From Chlorogloeopsis fritschii PCC 6912 (GTDB taxonomy: Bacteria > Cyanobacteriota > Cyanobacteriia > Cyanobacteriales > Nostocaceae): a DNA stretch of 64,000 bases. The stretch spans positions 1 through 64,000 of the forward strand of contig NZ_AJLN01000081.1 of assembly GCF_000317285.1 (NCBI RefSeq). Reading direction: 5' to 3'. A program made the translations under genes and the position numbers. Below are positions 43,564 to 51,934 of this stretch, in pieces. The notes under the pieces are model-generated. The model was not told where the DNA came from. It saw only the letters and a list, made by a program, of their open reading frames with translations, and did not search any database. How positions within the stretch are numbered: position 1 is the first letter of the stretch; each line of letters begins with the position of its first letter.

Positions 43564-43829
43564 TGCAAGACTTGTGATTTTTTGAGTATTTTCTCAACCA
43601 CCTGCAATTAAAAACATCGTCCCAGCGACAGTGATTAGGGGCTAGGAAGAGGAGGGGGAGACAAGGGGACAAGGAGACAAGGAGCACCAAGAGCAAGAAT
43701 GTGAATCACAATTATCCGCATCTCCTGTCCCCTGTTCCCTATAACCTGTAACCTGTACCCTATCACCTGTCCCCAATACCTACTTAGCAGCTAGTATTGT
43801 AGTGCTAAAAACAAACAGGAGCGAGTTGC
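43564..43829. repeat. Purine-rich and heptamer repeats upstream of rfbB
   Basis: Positions about 43640-43683 contain GGGGGAGACAAGGGGACAAGG followed by AGACAAGG, the same direct repeat found inside the cytosine methyltransferase. Positions about 43730-43785 carry STRR-like CCCTGTTCCCTATAACCTGT and ACCTGTACCCTATCACCTGT. AGGAGCGAG just before 43830 supplies a ribosome-binding site for rfbB. No gene was found. Confidence 0.75.
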
Positions 43830-44903
43830 ATGAGTCGTCGTTTGTTAGTAACCGGTGGTGCGGGTTTTATTGGCTCAAATTTTGTTCATCATTGGTGTCA
43901 GCATTATCCTAATGATCGAGTGGTGGTATTGGATGCTTTAACTTATGCAGGAAATCGGGCAAATTTGGCAGGGCTGGAAGAGCGAGAAAATTTTCGCTTT
44001 GTGCAGGGAGATATATGCGATCGCTCGTTGGTGGATCGGCTACTCCAAACCGAAAATATTGATACGATCACCCATTTTGCTGCTGAATCTCATGTAGATA
44101 GATCTATATTGGGGCCTGGTGCTTTTGTACAAACCAATGTAGTGGGTACATACACCCTACTCGAAGCTTTTCGCCAACACTGGCAAGCAAATTCGCAACC
44201 TGCTAATTACCGTTTTCTGCACGTTTCCACTGATGAAGTTTACGGCAGTCTTGGTGCTGACGATCCTGCTTTTAGCGAAACTACTCCCTATGCTCCCAAT
44301 AGTCCTTATTCAGCCTCGAAAGCTGGCAGCGATCACTTAGTTCGTGCCTACTACCATACCTACGAGCTACCAACCATTATTACAAATTGCTCTAATAATT
44401 ACGGCCCCTATCAGTTTCCTGAAAAACTCATTCCTCTGATGTGTATTAACACTTTAATGGGTAAACCATTACCAGTATATGGCGATGGCAAAAATGTTCG
44501 CGATTGGCTTTATGTGGGCGATCATTGTAGTGCTTTAGATGTAGTGATTAATCGCGGGGCACCCGGAGAAACCTATAATATCGGCGGTAACAATGAGGTG
44601 GAAAATATTAACCTAGTGCAGATGTTATGTGAGTTAATGGATGAATTAGCACCAGAGTTACCTGTACATCCTGCCCAGAATTTGATTACTTTTGTTAAGG
44701 ATAGACCAGGGCACGATCGCAGATACGCAATTAATGCTACTAAAATTAAAACTCAGCTTGGCTGGACACCTTCTGTTACGGTTGCAGAAGGTTTACGATT
44801 GACTGTGAAATGGTATCTTACCCACCACGATTGGTGGCAACCTCTACTGTCAGAGGAATATCAAGCTTATTACCAGAAAAATTATGTTTTCTCTGCTAGT
44901 TAA
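43830..44903 (+). CDS. rfbB: dTDP-glucose 4,6-dehydratase
   Basis: RfbB/RmlB converts dTDP-glucose to dTDP-4-keto-6-deoxyglucose, the branch point to rhamnose and other deoxysugars of surface glycans. The 357-residue extended SDR has the NAD-binding VTGGAGFIGSNFVHHW, ITHFAAESHVDRSI, the catalytic STDEVYGSLG (T-D-E) and PYSASKAGSDHLVRAY (Y-x3-K), and the substrate-binding NNYGPYQFPEKLIPLM. All are present. The gene stands alone, without rmlA, rmlC or rmlD next to it. It has a good GGAG ribosome-binding site and a clear terminator at 45018-45047. Confidence 0.96.
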   Translation: MSRRLLVTGGAGFIGSNFVHHWCQHYPNDRVVVLDALTYAGNRANLAGLEERENFRFVQGDICDRSLVDRLLQTENIDTITHFAAESHVDRSILGPGAFVQTNVVGTYTLLEAFRQHWQANSQPANYRFLHVSTDEVYGSLGADDPAFSETTPYAPNSPYSASKAGSDHLVRAYYHTYELPTIITNCSNNYGPYQFPEKLIPLMCINTLMGKPLPVYGDGKNVRDWLYVGDHCSALDVVINRGAPGETYNIGGNNEVENINLVQMLCELMDELAPELPVHPAQNLITFVKDRPGHDRRYAINATKIKTQLGWTPSVTVAEGLRLTVKWYLTHHDWWQPLLSEEYQAYYQKNYVFSAS

Positions 44904-45017
44904 AAATTTTAATGTTGCATGAAAGTTGCATATGACTTTACGAAGTAAGAATTTACTGACATCATCAGTTTCGAGATTTTTGTTGTCATAGAATTCAACC
45001 ATTTAAATCTAAGAGAT

Positions 45018-45047
45018 ACCAGTGGTGTTAAAATCACTGGTTTTTTA
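45018..45047 (+). terminator. Rho-independent terminator after rfbB
   Basis: ACCAGTG (45018-45024) and CACTGGT (45035-45041) form a 7-bp stem with a 10-nt loop, followed by TTTTTATTA. It is about 115 bp after the rfbB stop. A separate palindromic repeat follows immediately at 45054. Confidence 0.8.
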
Positions 45048-45053
45048 TTATTA

Positions 45054-45086
45054 AGATCCCCGACTTCTTAGAGAAGTCGGGGATCT
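45054..45086. repeat. Palindromic hairpin (copy 2 of the GATCCCCGACTT family)
   Basis: Perfect 15-bp arms (AGATCCCCGACTTCT at 45054-45068 and its complement at 45072-45086) flank a 3-nt loop. The arms match the element at 59793-59826 over AGATCCCCGACTT and the one at 14560-14593 with one difference. It follows directly behind the rfbB terminator and lacks its own T-tract. Confidence 0.85.
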
Positions 45087-45147
45087 AGGGATCTATGTTT
45101 TTAGTTTATTTATTTTGACTTACTGATATCTGTGATGAAACCAAATA

Positions 45148-46119
45148 CTATTGATTAGGAAATCCAGAATTATAGTTACTTTTCATCGTGTTGTTTGGAG
45201 TAACCACATCTTGATTTAACGTTTGGAGATTGTTCGGTATAACGCTGGATGATGACTGATTACTATTTAAATTAACAGAGTGATTGGGAAATTGATTTTG
45301 AATATTAGTAAAGCGGGAATCTAAATTACTATTAGGGACGGAAATAGAATTTTGTAGCTGATTTGTTACTGTTACCGCATTATAATTACTGCCATGAATC
45401 ACAGGAGTTCCTACTTGTGTCGTTAACCCCATATTTGGTAAGAAAGTTTGACTGGGGGTAGGCAGCGATCGCTCAAAGGAATTCATCTGAGTTAAACTTG
45501 TGCTATTGCCAGTTGGTAAATTCTGGTTTGTCGATTGGTTGAGTGCTGTTTGTAAAGCGCTAACTGGAGAAGTACCTTGACTGGGAGTAGAAATTTCTCC
45601 CGCTCCTATTGGAGTTGGCACCATCCCATTTACTCCTGAGATTTGGCGATCGCTTGGAAAACTCTTTAACTGCAATAAATTTTCGGCTTGTACCACAAAT
45701 GGATTTTCTAGTATTGGAACGTGGGCAGGATTAGCTAGCTTTAAGCCTGAATTGGAATTGTTATTGCCTAAATCATTTAATACATCCTTGCTATTGTTGT
45801 TTTTGGTATTTTTCTTTGGCGTACTAGCTGTTGAAGTTATATCTGCACGATCAAAGTCATAAAAAAGAACTGGCAAGTTATCAATATCCGCAGCGATCGC
45901 CCTATCTTCTACCGATAAAGAAGAGTCAGTAGATTTTTGTGAAGACACTTGCTGTTTTTGTCCAGAAGTTAAAAAATCTGGATGTGTCCAATATTCTCTA
46001 ATTACCAGCCCTACAACAGATAAAAAAATTGCTGTTCCCCAAAAACTTGGTTGGCTTAGGTTCCATAATTTAGCTTTGAGATTGCCTAAGAAAGTGGGAT
46101 TGAAAGGACGGTTTGACAT
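45148..46119 (-). CDS. Hypothetical Asn/Ser/Gln-rich protein with one membrane anchor
   Basis: A 323-residue protein that I do not recognise. Residues about 25-45 (FWGTAIFLSVVGLVIREYW) form one hydrophobic helix after a short basic N-terminus, so an anchored protein with a long outward or cytoplasmic tail is likely. The tail is low-complexity (N, S, Q, T, P), with short recurring N-S-N and Q-N-Q runs and no cysteine. It has the look of a linker or cell-wall-associated extension rather than an enzyme. The codons are clean and the frame is long, so it is probably a real gene. It stands alone on the minus strand. Confidence 0.7.
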   Translation of the reverse strand: MSNRPFNPTFLGNLKAKLWNLSQPSFWGTAIFLSVVGLVIREYWTHPDFLTSGQKQQVSSQKSTDSSLSVEDRAIAADIDNLPVLFYDFDRADITSTASTPKKNTKNNNSKDVLNDLGNNNSNSGLKLANPAHVPILENPFVVQAENLLQLKSFPSDRQISGVNGMVPTPIGAGEISTPSQGTSPVSALQTALNQSTNQNLPTGNSTSLTQMNSFERSLPTPSQTFLPNMGLTTQVGTPVIHGSNYNAVTVTNQLQNSISVPNSNLDSRFTNIQNQFPNHSVNLNSNQSSSSVIPNNLQTLNQDVVTPNNTMKSNYNSGFPNQ

Positions 46120-46505
46120 GGACAGATCCTAAACTAGTCAATGCATTAAGGTTGAAAGAATTGTTTCTCTCTCATTCAGGTAAGAGAGAGTTAGGGCTGA
46201 TGGAGTTTATTGTCAACTCAAGTACTAGCTGCGCGAGCAGAAAATAAATTTCCTGGTGGTTGTTAATGTATATTTTTTTGCTTACTTTAATAATACCTTG
46301 AAAGCTATGTAATGTTTAACCCTTGTCAATTAAGACTTTTATTCTAAATCTTTAAAATAAAGTAGTTATTACTAAGTAGCTCACAGTGTAATAAAAATTA
46401 TTGACAGTCCATCGAATCAAAAAACCGCAGCCAGTAGCGTGCGTTATGGACATTATTTCTCCGTAACCTTGGTAAAAACAGACGTGTTGAGGAAACTAAC
46501 TGCGC

Positions 46506-46617
46506 GGCGTTGCTGATTTAGGCTATGAAAATAATTTTTCGTAATGCCAAAACCCCTGCCCAGACGCGATATATCGCGTCTCTACACATCAAATTCATAC
46601 CGCGATTCAGCAACGCC
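46506..46617. repeat. MITE-like element with GGCGTTGCTGA inverted ends and an inner palindrome
   Basis: Perfect 11-bp terminal inverted repeats, GGCGTTGCTGA (46506-46516) and TCAGCAACGCC (46607-46617), are flanked on both sides by GCGC-containing bases. Inside are a second pair (TATGAA/TTCATA) and a perfect 20-bp palindrome, AGACGCGATATATCGCGTCT (46562-46581). The element lies 48 bp upstream of the photolyase-related gene, within the 533-bp gap 46120-46652, which otherwise holds no gene. It is non-coding. Confidence 0.8.
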
Positions 46618-46664
46618 AACTGCGCTATGTTTATCTGTAGTTCTGGGTAGTTTTGGTACTGACA

Positions 46665-48185
46665 ATGACGATTGGGGTTTGGATCTTAGGCGATCAGCTT
46701 TGGGAAAAACAAGCAGCTTTGCAAAGTTGTTCTCATCAAGAGAATGTGCCTGTAATTTTGATTGAGTCGCTGCATCATGTCCGAGTCAGACCTTATCATA
46801 AACAAAAGCTAGTTTTGATTTGGTCGGCAATGCGGCATTTTGCTGAAGAATTGTGCCAACTCGGATACTCAGTCACATATAAAATCGCGGAAGATTTTGA
46901 AACACCACTTCAAGAGTGGATCGAGGCAAATCAAATTACCCAATTACGGGTAATGATGCCGAGCGATCGCCCATTCTCCCAAATGATTCAAAGTTTAAAA
47001 CTTTCTTGCCATCAGCTTTTGATTCCTAACAATCATTTTTTGTGGAGTACAGAAGAATTCAACAATTGGGCAAGAGGTAGAAAACGCTTAGTTATGGAAG
47101 ATTTCTATCGGGAAGGAAGGCGACGTTTCCAAATTTTAATTGAGAAAGATAAACCAGTGGGGGGAAAGTGGAATTTTGATCAAGAAAATCGCCAACCACC
47201 AAAAGGAAAGCTAAATACACCACCTGCACATTGGTTTGAACCAGATGAAATTACTCGCGAGGCGATCGCCAAAGTTAATTCTCTTTCTGTGCCAACCTAC
47301 GGAGAAGTGGAGCCGTTTCGCTGGGCAGTAACTCGCAAACAAGCACTTCAAGTATTATATTGGTTTATTCAACATCGTCTCAAAAATTTTGGTTCCTACC
47401 AAGATGCGATGGTAACGGGAGAAGAGACAATGTGGCACGCGCTGCTTTCTCCTTACATGAATATCGGTTTGCTTCAACCTTTGGAGATAATTCAAGCAGT
47501 TCAACAAGCATATGAGCAACACCAACTACCTTTAAATAGCGTAGAAGGTTTCATTCGTCAGGTGCTAGGTTGGCGAGAATATATGCATGGTATCTATCAC
47601 TATGTAGATGCAGACTATCCAGAAAAAAATTGGTTTAACCACACACAACCACTACCAGAATTTTTTTGGACAGGTAGAACTAAAATGAATTGTTTGCACC
47701 AAATTCTCACGCAAGTACAGCGCACTGGTTATGCTCATCATATCCAACGATTGATGGTGTTGAGTAATTTTGCTCTCATTGCCGGAATTTCGCCACAATC
47801 AGTAGAAAATTGGTTTCATGCAACGTTTATTGATGCTTATGACTGGGTAATGCAAACAAATGTCATTGGTATGGGTTTATTTGCGGATGGAGGGGTTTTG
47901 GCATCTAAACCCTATGCCGCATCTGCTAACTACATAAATAGGATGAGTGACTATTGCAAAAGTTGTGTTTACAACCACAAAGAACGTGTCGGCAAAAATG
48001 CTTGTCCGTTCAACTTTTTCTACTGGGATTTTTTAGATCGACACCGCGAGCAACTCCATCTCCAAGGGCGGATGAGCTTTATTATGAAAAATTTAGATAA
48101 AATGTCTCAAGAAGAATTACAAAGCATCCGCCAACAAGCCCAAGACTGGCACGCTCAAGAAATATCCTCCCCAAAGTTTGGATGA
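46665..48185 (+). CDS. Cryptochrome/photolyase-related flavoprotein (FeS-BCP/PhrB type)
   Basis: A protein of about 507 residues from the ATG at 46665 (a TTG at 46653 is in frame). It begins MTIGVWILGDQLWEKQAALQ, the start typical of the photolyase-related DPRP family, with an N-terminal antenna-binding Rossmann domain. The C-terminal helical FAD domain includes GFIRQVLGWREYMHGIYHY, QRLMVLSNFALIAGI and GMGLFADGGVLASKPYAASA. Cysteines in DYCKSCVYNHKERVGKNACP, together with an upstream one in MNCLHQ, fit the 4Fe-4S cluster of this clade. Studied members repair (6-4) photoproducts. Repair rather than signalling is the default expectation. Confidence 0.92.
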   Translation: MTIGVWILGDQLWEKQAALQSCSHQENVPVILIESLHHVRVRPYHKQKLVLIWSAMRHFAEELCQLGYSVTYKIAEDFETPLQEWIEANQITQLRVMMPSDRPFSQMIQSLKLSCHQLLIPNNHFLWSTEEFNNWARGRKRLVMEDFYREGRRRFQILIEKDKPVGGKWNFDQENRQPPKGKLNTPPAHWFEPDEITREAIAKVNSLSVPTYGEVEPFRWAVTRKQALQVLYWFIQHRLKNFGSYQDAMVTGEETMWHALLSPYMNIGLLQPLEIIQAVQQAYEQHQLPLNSVEGFIRQVLGWREYMHGIYHYVDADYPEKNWFNHTQPLPEFFWTGRTKMNCLHQILTQVQRTGYAHHIQRLMVLSNFALIAGISPQSVENWFHATFIDAYDWVMQTNVIGMGLFADGGVLASKPYAASANYINRMSDYCKSCVYNHKERVGKNACPFNFFYWDFLDRHREQLHLQGRMSFIMKNLDKMSQEELQSIRQQAQDWHAQEISSPKFG

Positions 48186-48212
48186 TTCCTCAACGAATTC
48201 TAGCTCCTATTT

Positions 48213-49085
48213 TCAATTAGCTTCCATCCACTGAATACACTTTTGCATTTGCTCTTTCATAGTTTCTGCATCTGCATGATACCTCCGTCCATGACCAGGT
48301 AAAACCCATTCAAAAGTGTAATTAGCCAATTTACGCATTGACTTAATTAATTCTGTCCAAGAGTAAAAGCAATATTGACGAAAAGCAAATAAATGCCCAA
48401 GTTCATCACTCCAAGCCAGATGATCGCCAGCAAAGAGAAATTTGTTTTTGTACAACAAAACAGTATGTCCTTTACTGTGACCGGGAACTGGAATAATTAA
48501 TAAATCGGGAGCTAATTGAATCGGCTCCGCACCTGCCAGCTGAATTTCTACATTACGAGTATCGGCAGTGATGTCGTCTTTGTGGAGGATGCGCTGACAT
48601 CCAAAATGCTGTGCATACTTTTGATGATCTGCCACATCATCCATGTGAGTCAGAAACATATAGCGTATTCCTCCCATCTCTTCTAAACGCTTAACTAAAG
48701 GCGGCGTAAAGCGAGGGGAATCTACCAAAACATTACCTTCTGGTAGCTGAATAAAGTATCCTGCCCCACCATAAGATTTTTCTGAATGGTAGCCACAATC
48801 GTAAACGTTATCTTCTACAGGAATTGGAAAACTTAGCTGAACTGTTTTGATATCTTCGGGCTTCTCAACTGTACCAATAGAACTGGTTGGGCAAGCTAAC
48901 AGTGCTTGCAGTGCTTTCAATCTTTCCTTTTCATTAACTGGTTGGTGATAAACAGCTGACATTCCCTCGGCTTCAGTAAAAACTTCGGGAGCCATCCAAC
49001 GGCAAGTATCGCAGTCTATACAGGTGGTATCTACATAAAAGTCGCCGCTAACATTTTCGGGGCGACGCAGATTTAAATGAGCCAT
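48213..49085 (-). CDS. Ferredoxin-like domain fused to a metallo-beta-lactamase-fold hydrolase
   Basis: A 290-residue protein. Residues 1-75 contain FYVDTTCIDCDTCRWMAPEV and a further cysteine in LLACPTSSIG, the pattern of a single-cluster bacterial ferredoxin (C-x2-C-x2-C...C-P). Residues about 90-290 are an MBL fold: FLTHMDDVADHQK replaces the usual HxHxDH with H-M-D-D-V-A-D-H, and VPGHSKGHTVLL, FAGDHLAWS and VLPGHGRRYHAD supply the other metal ligands. The fusion suggests electron transfer coupled to a hydrolase or redox site. It is known among cyanobacteria and plants, but the substrate is unknown to me. Confidence 0.88.
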   Translation of the reverse strand: MAHLNLRRPENVSGDFYVDTTCIDCDTCRWMAPEVFTEAEGMSAVYHQPVNEKERLKALQALLACPTSSIGTVEKPEDIKTVQLSFPIPVEDNVYDCGYHSEKSYGGAGYFIQLPEGNVLVDSPRFTPPLVKRLEEMGGIRYMFLTHMDDVADHQKYAQHFGCQRILHKDDITADTRNVEIQLAGAEPIQLAPDLLIIPVPGHSKGHTVLLYKNKFLFAGDHLAWSDELGHLFAFRQYCFYSWTELIKSMRKLANYTFEWVLPGHGRRYHADAETMKEQMQKCIQWMEAN

Positions 49086-49391
49086 TTTATTAAACCTTTT
49101 TTAGCTAGACATTTCTTGGAAAAGCATGAATAACTATATAACTAGACTAGCAAATACAATTGTAGGGTTTGGTAGCTGATATCTGTCTGGAAAGGCAGAG
49201 GGCAGTAGGCACAAGGGAAAGATTCACTTTTTCTGTGTGATAGCTGCCCACCTCCACATAAACCGTTAACTAGCGCTACTTAAGTATTAGTTTCAGCCCA
49301 AGACATTCTTACTAGAGAAGGTCGTAATTTCCTGCCGAAATACCTATGGTTGAGATCGAAAAAGATTATCCTCACATTATATTTAACGACT
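49086..49391. other. Intergenic region between the divergent MBL and DUF3611 genes
   Basis: The 306-bp gap has no gene. It holds the upstream regions of both neighbours. A GGCAGAGGGCAGTAGGC purine-rich run lies near 49195, and a long in-frame stretch precedes the DUF3611 start (a TTG at 49350 could extend that protein by 14 residues). No clear operator is visible. Confidence 0.5.
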
Positions 49392-50033
49392 ATGCAAGCC
49401 CAATCGGAAGTACACACTGTTAATCCTAAACTGGAAAGAATCGCCAACATTTTGCGCCTTGTGAGTTGGGTGAGCTTGTGGTTACAACTTGGATTGGGAG
49501 CAGCTTCTGTTTTAATGTTGATCTTCGCAATTTCCGGTCGTAGCTTCAATCAAGCAGTAACACCTACTCCTGGAGCACCAGGTGTAGTACCAGGTGTAGT
49601 ACCAGGTGTGAACTACAATCAAGAAACAATCCCTGGAGTTAACATTAGTATCTTTTGGGGAGTGTGTGGAATTATAGCCTTATTATTTACTAGCTATTTA
49701 GCTTTTAGAATTACTCGCTTTGCCAAACGACTCCGTCATCCCGATTCGAGCTTGCATCCAAAGAAAGCAGATGTCATGAAAGTGCTGCGAATTGCTGTAA
49801 TTGCAGGTTTTGTTGGAATGCTGTTGACTATTTTAGGAGGAGGATCGGGTTTGGGTGTTTTACTCTCAAAATCTATTGCTCAACCACAAGGGGTAGCAAT
49901 TTACGATCCGACTCGGATTATTCGCTCGTTGGATATCTTTGTCGCAATGGCAAGTATGACGGGCATCACTGCTCATTACGTTGGCACAGCTGCTGCTTTA
50001 GGGCTATTTAATTGGTTGCATCCTGAGTTGTAA
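49392..50033 (+). CDS. DUF3611 membrane protein
   Basis: A 213-residue integral membrane protein of the cyanobacterial/plastid DUF3611 family. It starts MQAQSEVHTVNPKLERIANI, with four or so helices (near residues 25-50, 95-120, 145-170 and 185-210). The loop after helix 1 contains a tandem PGVVPGVVPGV run encoded by 12-bp repeats. The family is conserved in photosynthetic organisms, function unknown. The ATG at 49392 begins the conserved region. A GTAGAGAC/GTCTCTAC hairpin follows 16 bp after the stop. Confidence 0.85.
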   Translation: MQAQSEVHTVNPKLERIANILRLVSWVSLWLQLGLGAASVLMLIFAISGRSFNQAVTPTPGAPGVVPGVVPGVNYNQETIPGVNISIFWGVCGIIALLFTSYLAFRITRFAKRLRHPDSSLHPKKADVMKVLRIAVIAGFVGMLLTILGGGSGLGVLLSKSIAQPQGVAIYDPTRIIRSLDIFVAMASMTGITAHYVGTAAALGLFNWLHPEL

Positions 50034-50048
50034 AGACAAAAAAATAAA

Positions 50049-50081
50049 TTGTAGAGACTTTCCATATAGGCGTCTCTACAA
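50049..50081. terminator. Hairpin between convergent DUF3611 and yggT genes
   Basis: TTGTAGAGAC (50049-50058) and GTCTCTACAA (50072-50081) form a perfect 10-bp stem with a 13-nt loop. The arm wording TGTAGAGACGC is a common dispersed cyanobacterial palindrome; the inner palindrome at 46562-46581 followed by TCTACAC is related. A terminator role between convergent genes is plausible, though the U-tract is poor. Confidence 0.55.
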
Positions 50082-50112
50082 TCATAATTTTACGTATTTT
50101 TTTGTTCTGAAT

Positions 50113-50385
50113 CTAACCAAGCAATGGCAAACCTCTTAAAGAATAGAGTAAATTGCCAACTATGTTAAGTAGCAGAAATGCCAAGATGGGGGAAAAATCG
50201 ATACCACCCAGTGGGGGAATTATATTACGGAAGATATTCAGATAAGGGTCGGTAATTTGGCTTAAAGCAGCAAATGGTTGGTTGTACCAGTTGATATTGG
50301 GGAACCACGACAACAGCACTCTGATAATCAGTAATGTGCTGTAAATTTGGATAAAAGTAGCCAGTGTGGCAATCAGTAAATCCAT
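50113..50385 (-). CDS. YggT/YlmG family membrane protein
   Basis: A 90-residue protein with two membrane helices, near residues 3-27 (LIATLATFIQIYSTLLIIRV) and 65-85, and the conserved LLSWFPNINWYNQPFAALSQ plus ITDPYLNIFRNIIPPLGGID between them. YggT/YlmG proteins are linked to cell or chloroplast division, nucleoid distribution and assembly of membrane complexes; the exact activity is unknown. It lies downstream of the YtxH-like gene on the same strand, with a 139-bp gap. Confidence 0.9.
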   Translation of the reverse strand: MDLLIATLATFIQIYSTLLIIRVLLSWFPNINWYNQPFAALSQITDPYLNIFRNIIPPLGGIDFSPILAFLLLNIVGNLLYSLRGLPLLG

Positions 50386-50524
50386 GGATGGGTCAGTTTC
50401 CTTTCTAGCGTAAGTGTAAACAGCGGTCTTATATTTTGATTTTAAGGTAGCTGACGCTGTGGTGTATGCAGTTTATCGCTGCTATTTCCCACAACGAAGT
50501 TGTTTTGCTCCTGTAATCTTCGAT

Positions 50525-50875
50525 TTAGGCATCTTTGGTAAGTGGCTTTTCGTGGCTGCCCTGACTAGAATTGCTATTCACGTTGCCTAGTTGCTGCCGC
50601 ACTTCATCGATTGTTGCATTCAATTGGGCAATTTTATCTTCTAGCGATCGCCGCGCTGTTTCCATTTCCATGCTATCGGTTTCTAAAGCTTTCATGGAAC
50701 GTCGCCTCAAAGATGCTTTTTTAGTTTCTGGTTCGGTAGTGATTTGACGCTCCTCTTCGGCTACTAATTCGCTATCAGTGCGAGAAGCAACTACCGCACC
50801 TACAATCCCACCTACTACACTACCGAAAATCGCTCCGAGGAAAAAACCACTTGCAAAACCATCACGCTGACTCAT
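50525..50875 (-). CDS. YtxH-like small membrane protein with coiled coil
   Basis: A 116-residue protein. The N-terminus is a glycine-rich hydrophobic helix (GFFLGAIFGSVVGGIVGAVV) typical of YtxH/DUF-type anchors. A charged region and a coiled coil at about 72-100 (ARRSLEDKIAQLNATIDEVR) follow, with a polar tail. The function is unknown; members are often linked to general stress in other bacteria. It lies between upp and yggT on the minus strand and may be part of that run of genes. Confidence 0.75.
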   Translation of the reverse strand: MSQRDGFASGFFLGAIFGSVVGGIVGAVVASRTDSELVAEEERQITTEPETKKASLRRRSMKALETDSMEMETARRSLEDKIAQLNATIDEVRQQLGNVNSNSSQGSHEKPLTKDA

Positions 50876-50948
50876 ATTTTTACCGCCAATAAGAAACGCT
50901 GCACGTCTGGATTGTTTAGTTACTTTTTTGTTCTAGCTGCATACTAGC

Positions 50949-51599
50949 TTAAGTCCCAAAGGTGCGATCGCCTGCATCTCCTAAACCCGGTACAATAAAT
51001 CCTTGGCTGTTGACCTCCCCATCTATAGTAGCTGTGTAAACTATTAGACCAGGATAAGCTGTATTTAACTTTTGCAAAGCCGGATGAGCAGCTACTACAC
51101 ATACAATCCGGATTAGACTTGGATCGACACCCCGCTGTGTCAATTCTTCTAGTGTTTTGAGCATAGAACCTCCCGTAGCTAACATCGGATCGGTAATCAA
51201 TACCCGTGTTTGGGGGGGAAATTTTTCTGGCAATTTGTTTAAATAACAAGAAGGTTGTAGTGTTTCTTCATTTCGTTCCAAGCCCAAATGGTAAATTGAA
51301 GCCAAGGGCAGCAGTGTTTGCGCTCCTTCTAACAATCCTAGCCCTGCCCTCAGAATCGGCACCACAGCCACTGGCACGCTTGGATCGATCAAAGTTGCCG
51401 GACAAGAAGCTAAGGGAGTGTCTACTGTTGTCTCTTGGGTTGGCAACCACTCTCTAGCTGCTTCATAAGTGAGCCAGCGTCCCAATTCCGTCATGGCAGT
51501 ACGAAATAATACTGAAGGTGTGGCAGCATCGCGAGCAACTGCCAACCAATGTTTAATAAGGGGATGGGGTGGAACGTAAACACGCAATTGTAGCGTCAT
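50949..51599 (-). CDS. upp: Uracil phosphoribosyltransferase family protein
   Basis: A 216-residue type I phosphoribosyltransferase from the ATG at 51599 (the frame opens 11 codons earlier). TLQLRVYVPPHPLIKHWLAV is the characteristic N-terminus, VPILRAGLGLLEGAQTLLP binds PRPP, and LITDPMLATGGSMLKTLEEL is the PRPP loop (D-P-M-L-A-T-G-G). IYTATIDGEVNSQGFIVPGL is the uracil-binding C-terminus. It salvages uracil to UMP. All active-site motifs are complete. A candidate small RNA lies upstream on the other strand. Confidence 0.94.
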   Translation of the reverse strand: MTLQLRVYVPPHPLIKHWLAVARDAATPSVLFRTAMTELGRWLTYEAAREWLPTQETTVDTPLASCPATLIDPSVPVAVVPILRAGLGLLEGAQTLLPLASIYHLGLERNEETLQPSCYLNKLPEKFPPQTRVLITDPMLATGGSMLKTLEELTQRGVDPSLIRIVCVVAAHPALQKLNTAYPGLIVYTATIDGEVNSQGFIVPGLGDAGDRTFGT

Positions 51600-51724
51600 A
51601 GCCAGAAACAGGCGTTTTACATATCGGATCACAACTGAAACATCATAATACTCTTTCTGATTGTCCGGCTATCAACTCAAAATTCATTCTTTAAAAAATT
51701 ATTGAAAAACTTTTTCATTAATAG

Positions 51725-51754
51725 TTGACAGATTTTCTCAATCAAAGTTATATT
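51725..51754 (+). promoter_or_regulatory. Sigma70-type promoter for a candidate small RNA
   Basis: A perfect -35 TTGACA (51725-51730) is separated by 18 bp from TATATT (51749-51754), or by 17 bp from TTATAT. The predicted transcription start is near 51761. The nearest plus-strand coding start is at 51935, and a terminator-like hairpin intervenes, so the promoter appears dedicated to a short RNA. Confidence 0.6.
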
Positions 51755-51760
51755 AACAGT

Positions 51761-51833
51761 CAGTGTTCTCCTCTCTTTAAGGATCGGCAGACGGGATTAG
51801 CCAGCTTTGCAGGCTTGTCCCTCTTTTTTTTGG
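51761..51833 (+). ncRNA. Candidate small regulatory RNA of about 70 nt
   Basis: Downstream of the promoter at 51725-51754, the predicted transcript begins near AGTGTTCTCCTCTCTTTAAGG, a pyrimidine-rich unpaired stretch complementary to Shine-Dalgarno sequences. It ends in an imperfect stem, GGGATTAGCC...GGCTTGTCCC (about 51794-51823, with two non-Watson-Crick positions), followed by TCTTTTTTTT. A strong promoter, a short body and a terminator make a non-coding RNA more likely than an untranslated leader. The layout recalls cyanobacterial Yfr-type RNAs, but I could not match a specific family (the Yfr1 core ACTCCTCACAC is absent). Confidence 0.55.
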
Positions 51834-51934
51834 AGGGGGTAGGGGCTAGGGGTTAGGGACTAGAGGCTAGAGAAGTAAAAATGTGTGTATTTTATAAGAT
51901 AACCGTTAAAAATATCACAACATAATCATTTGAA

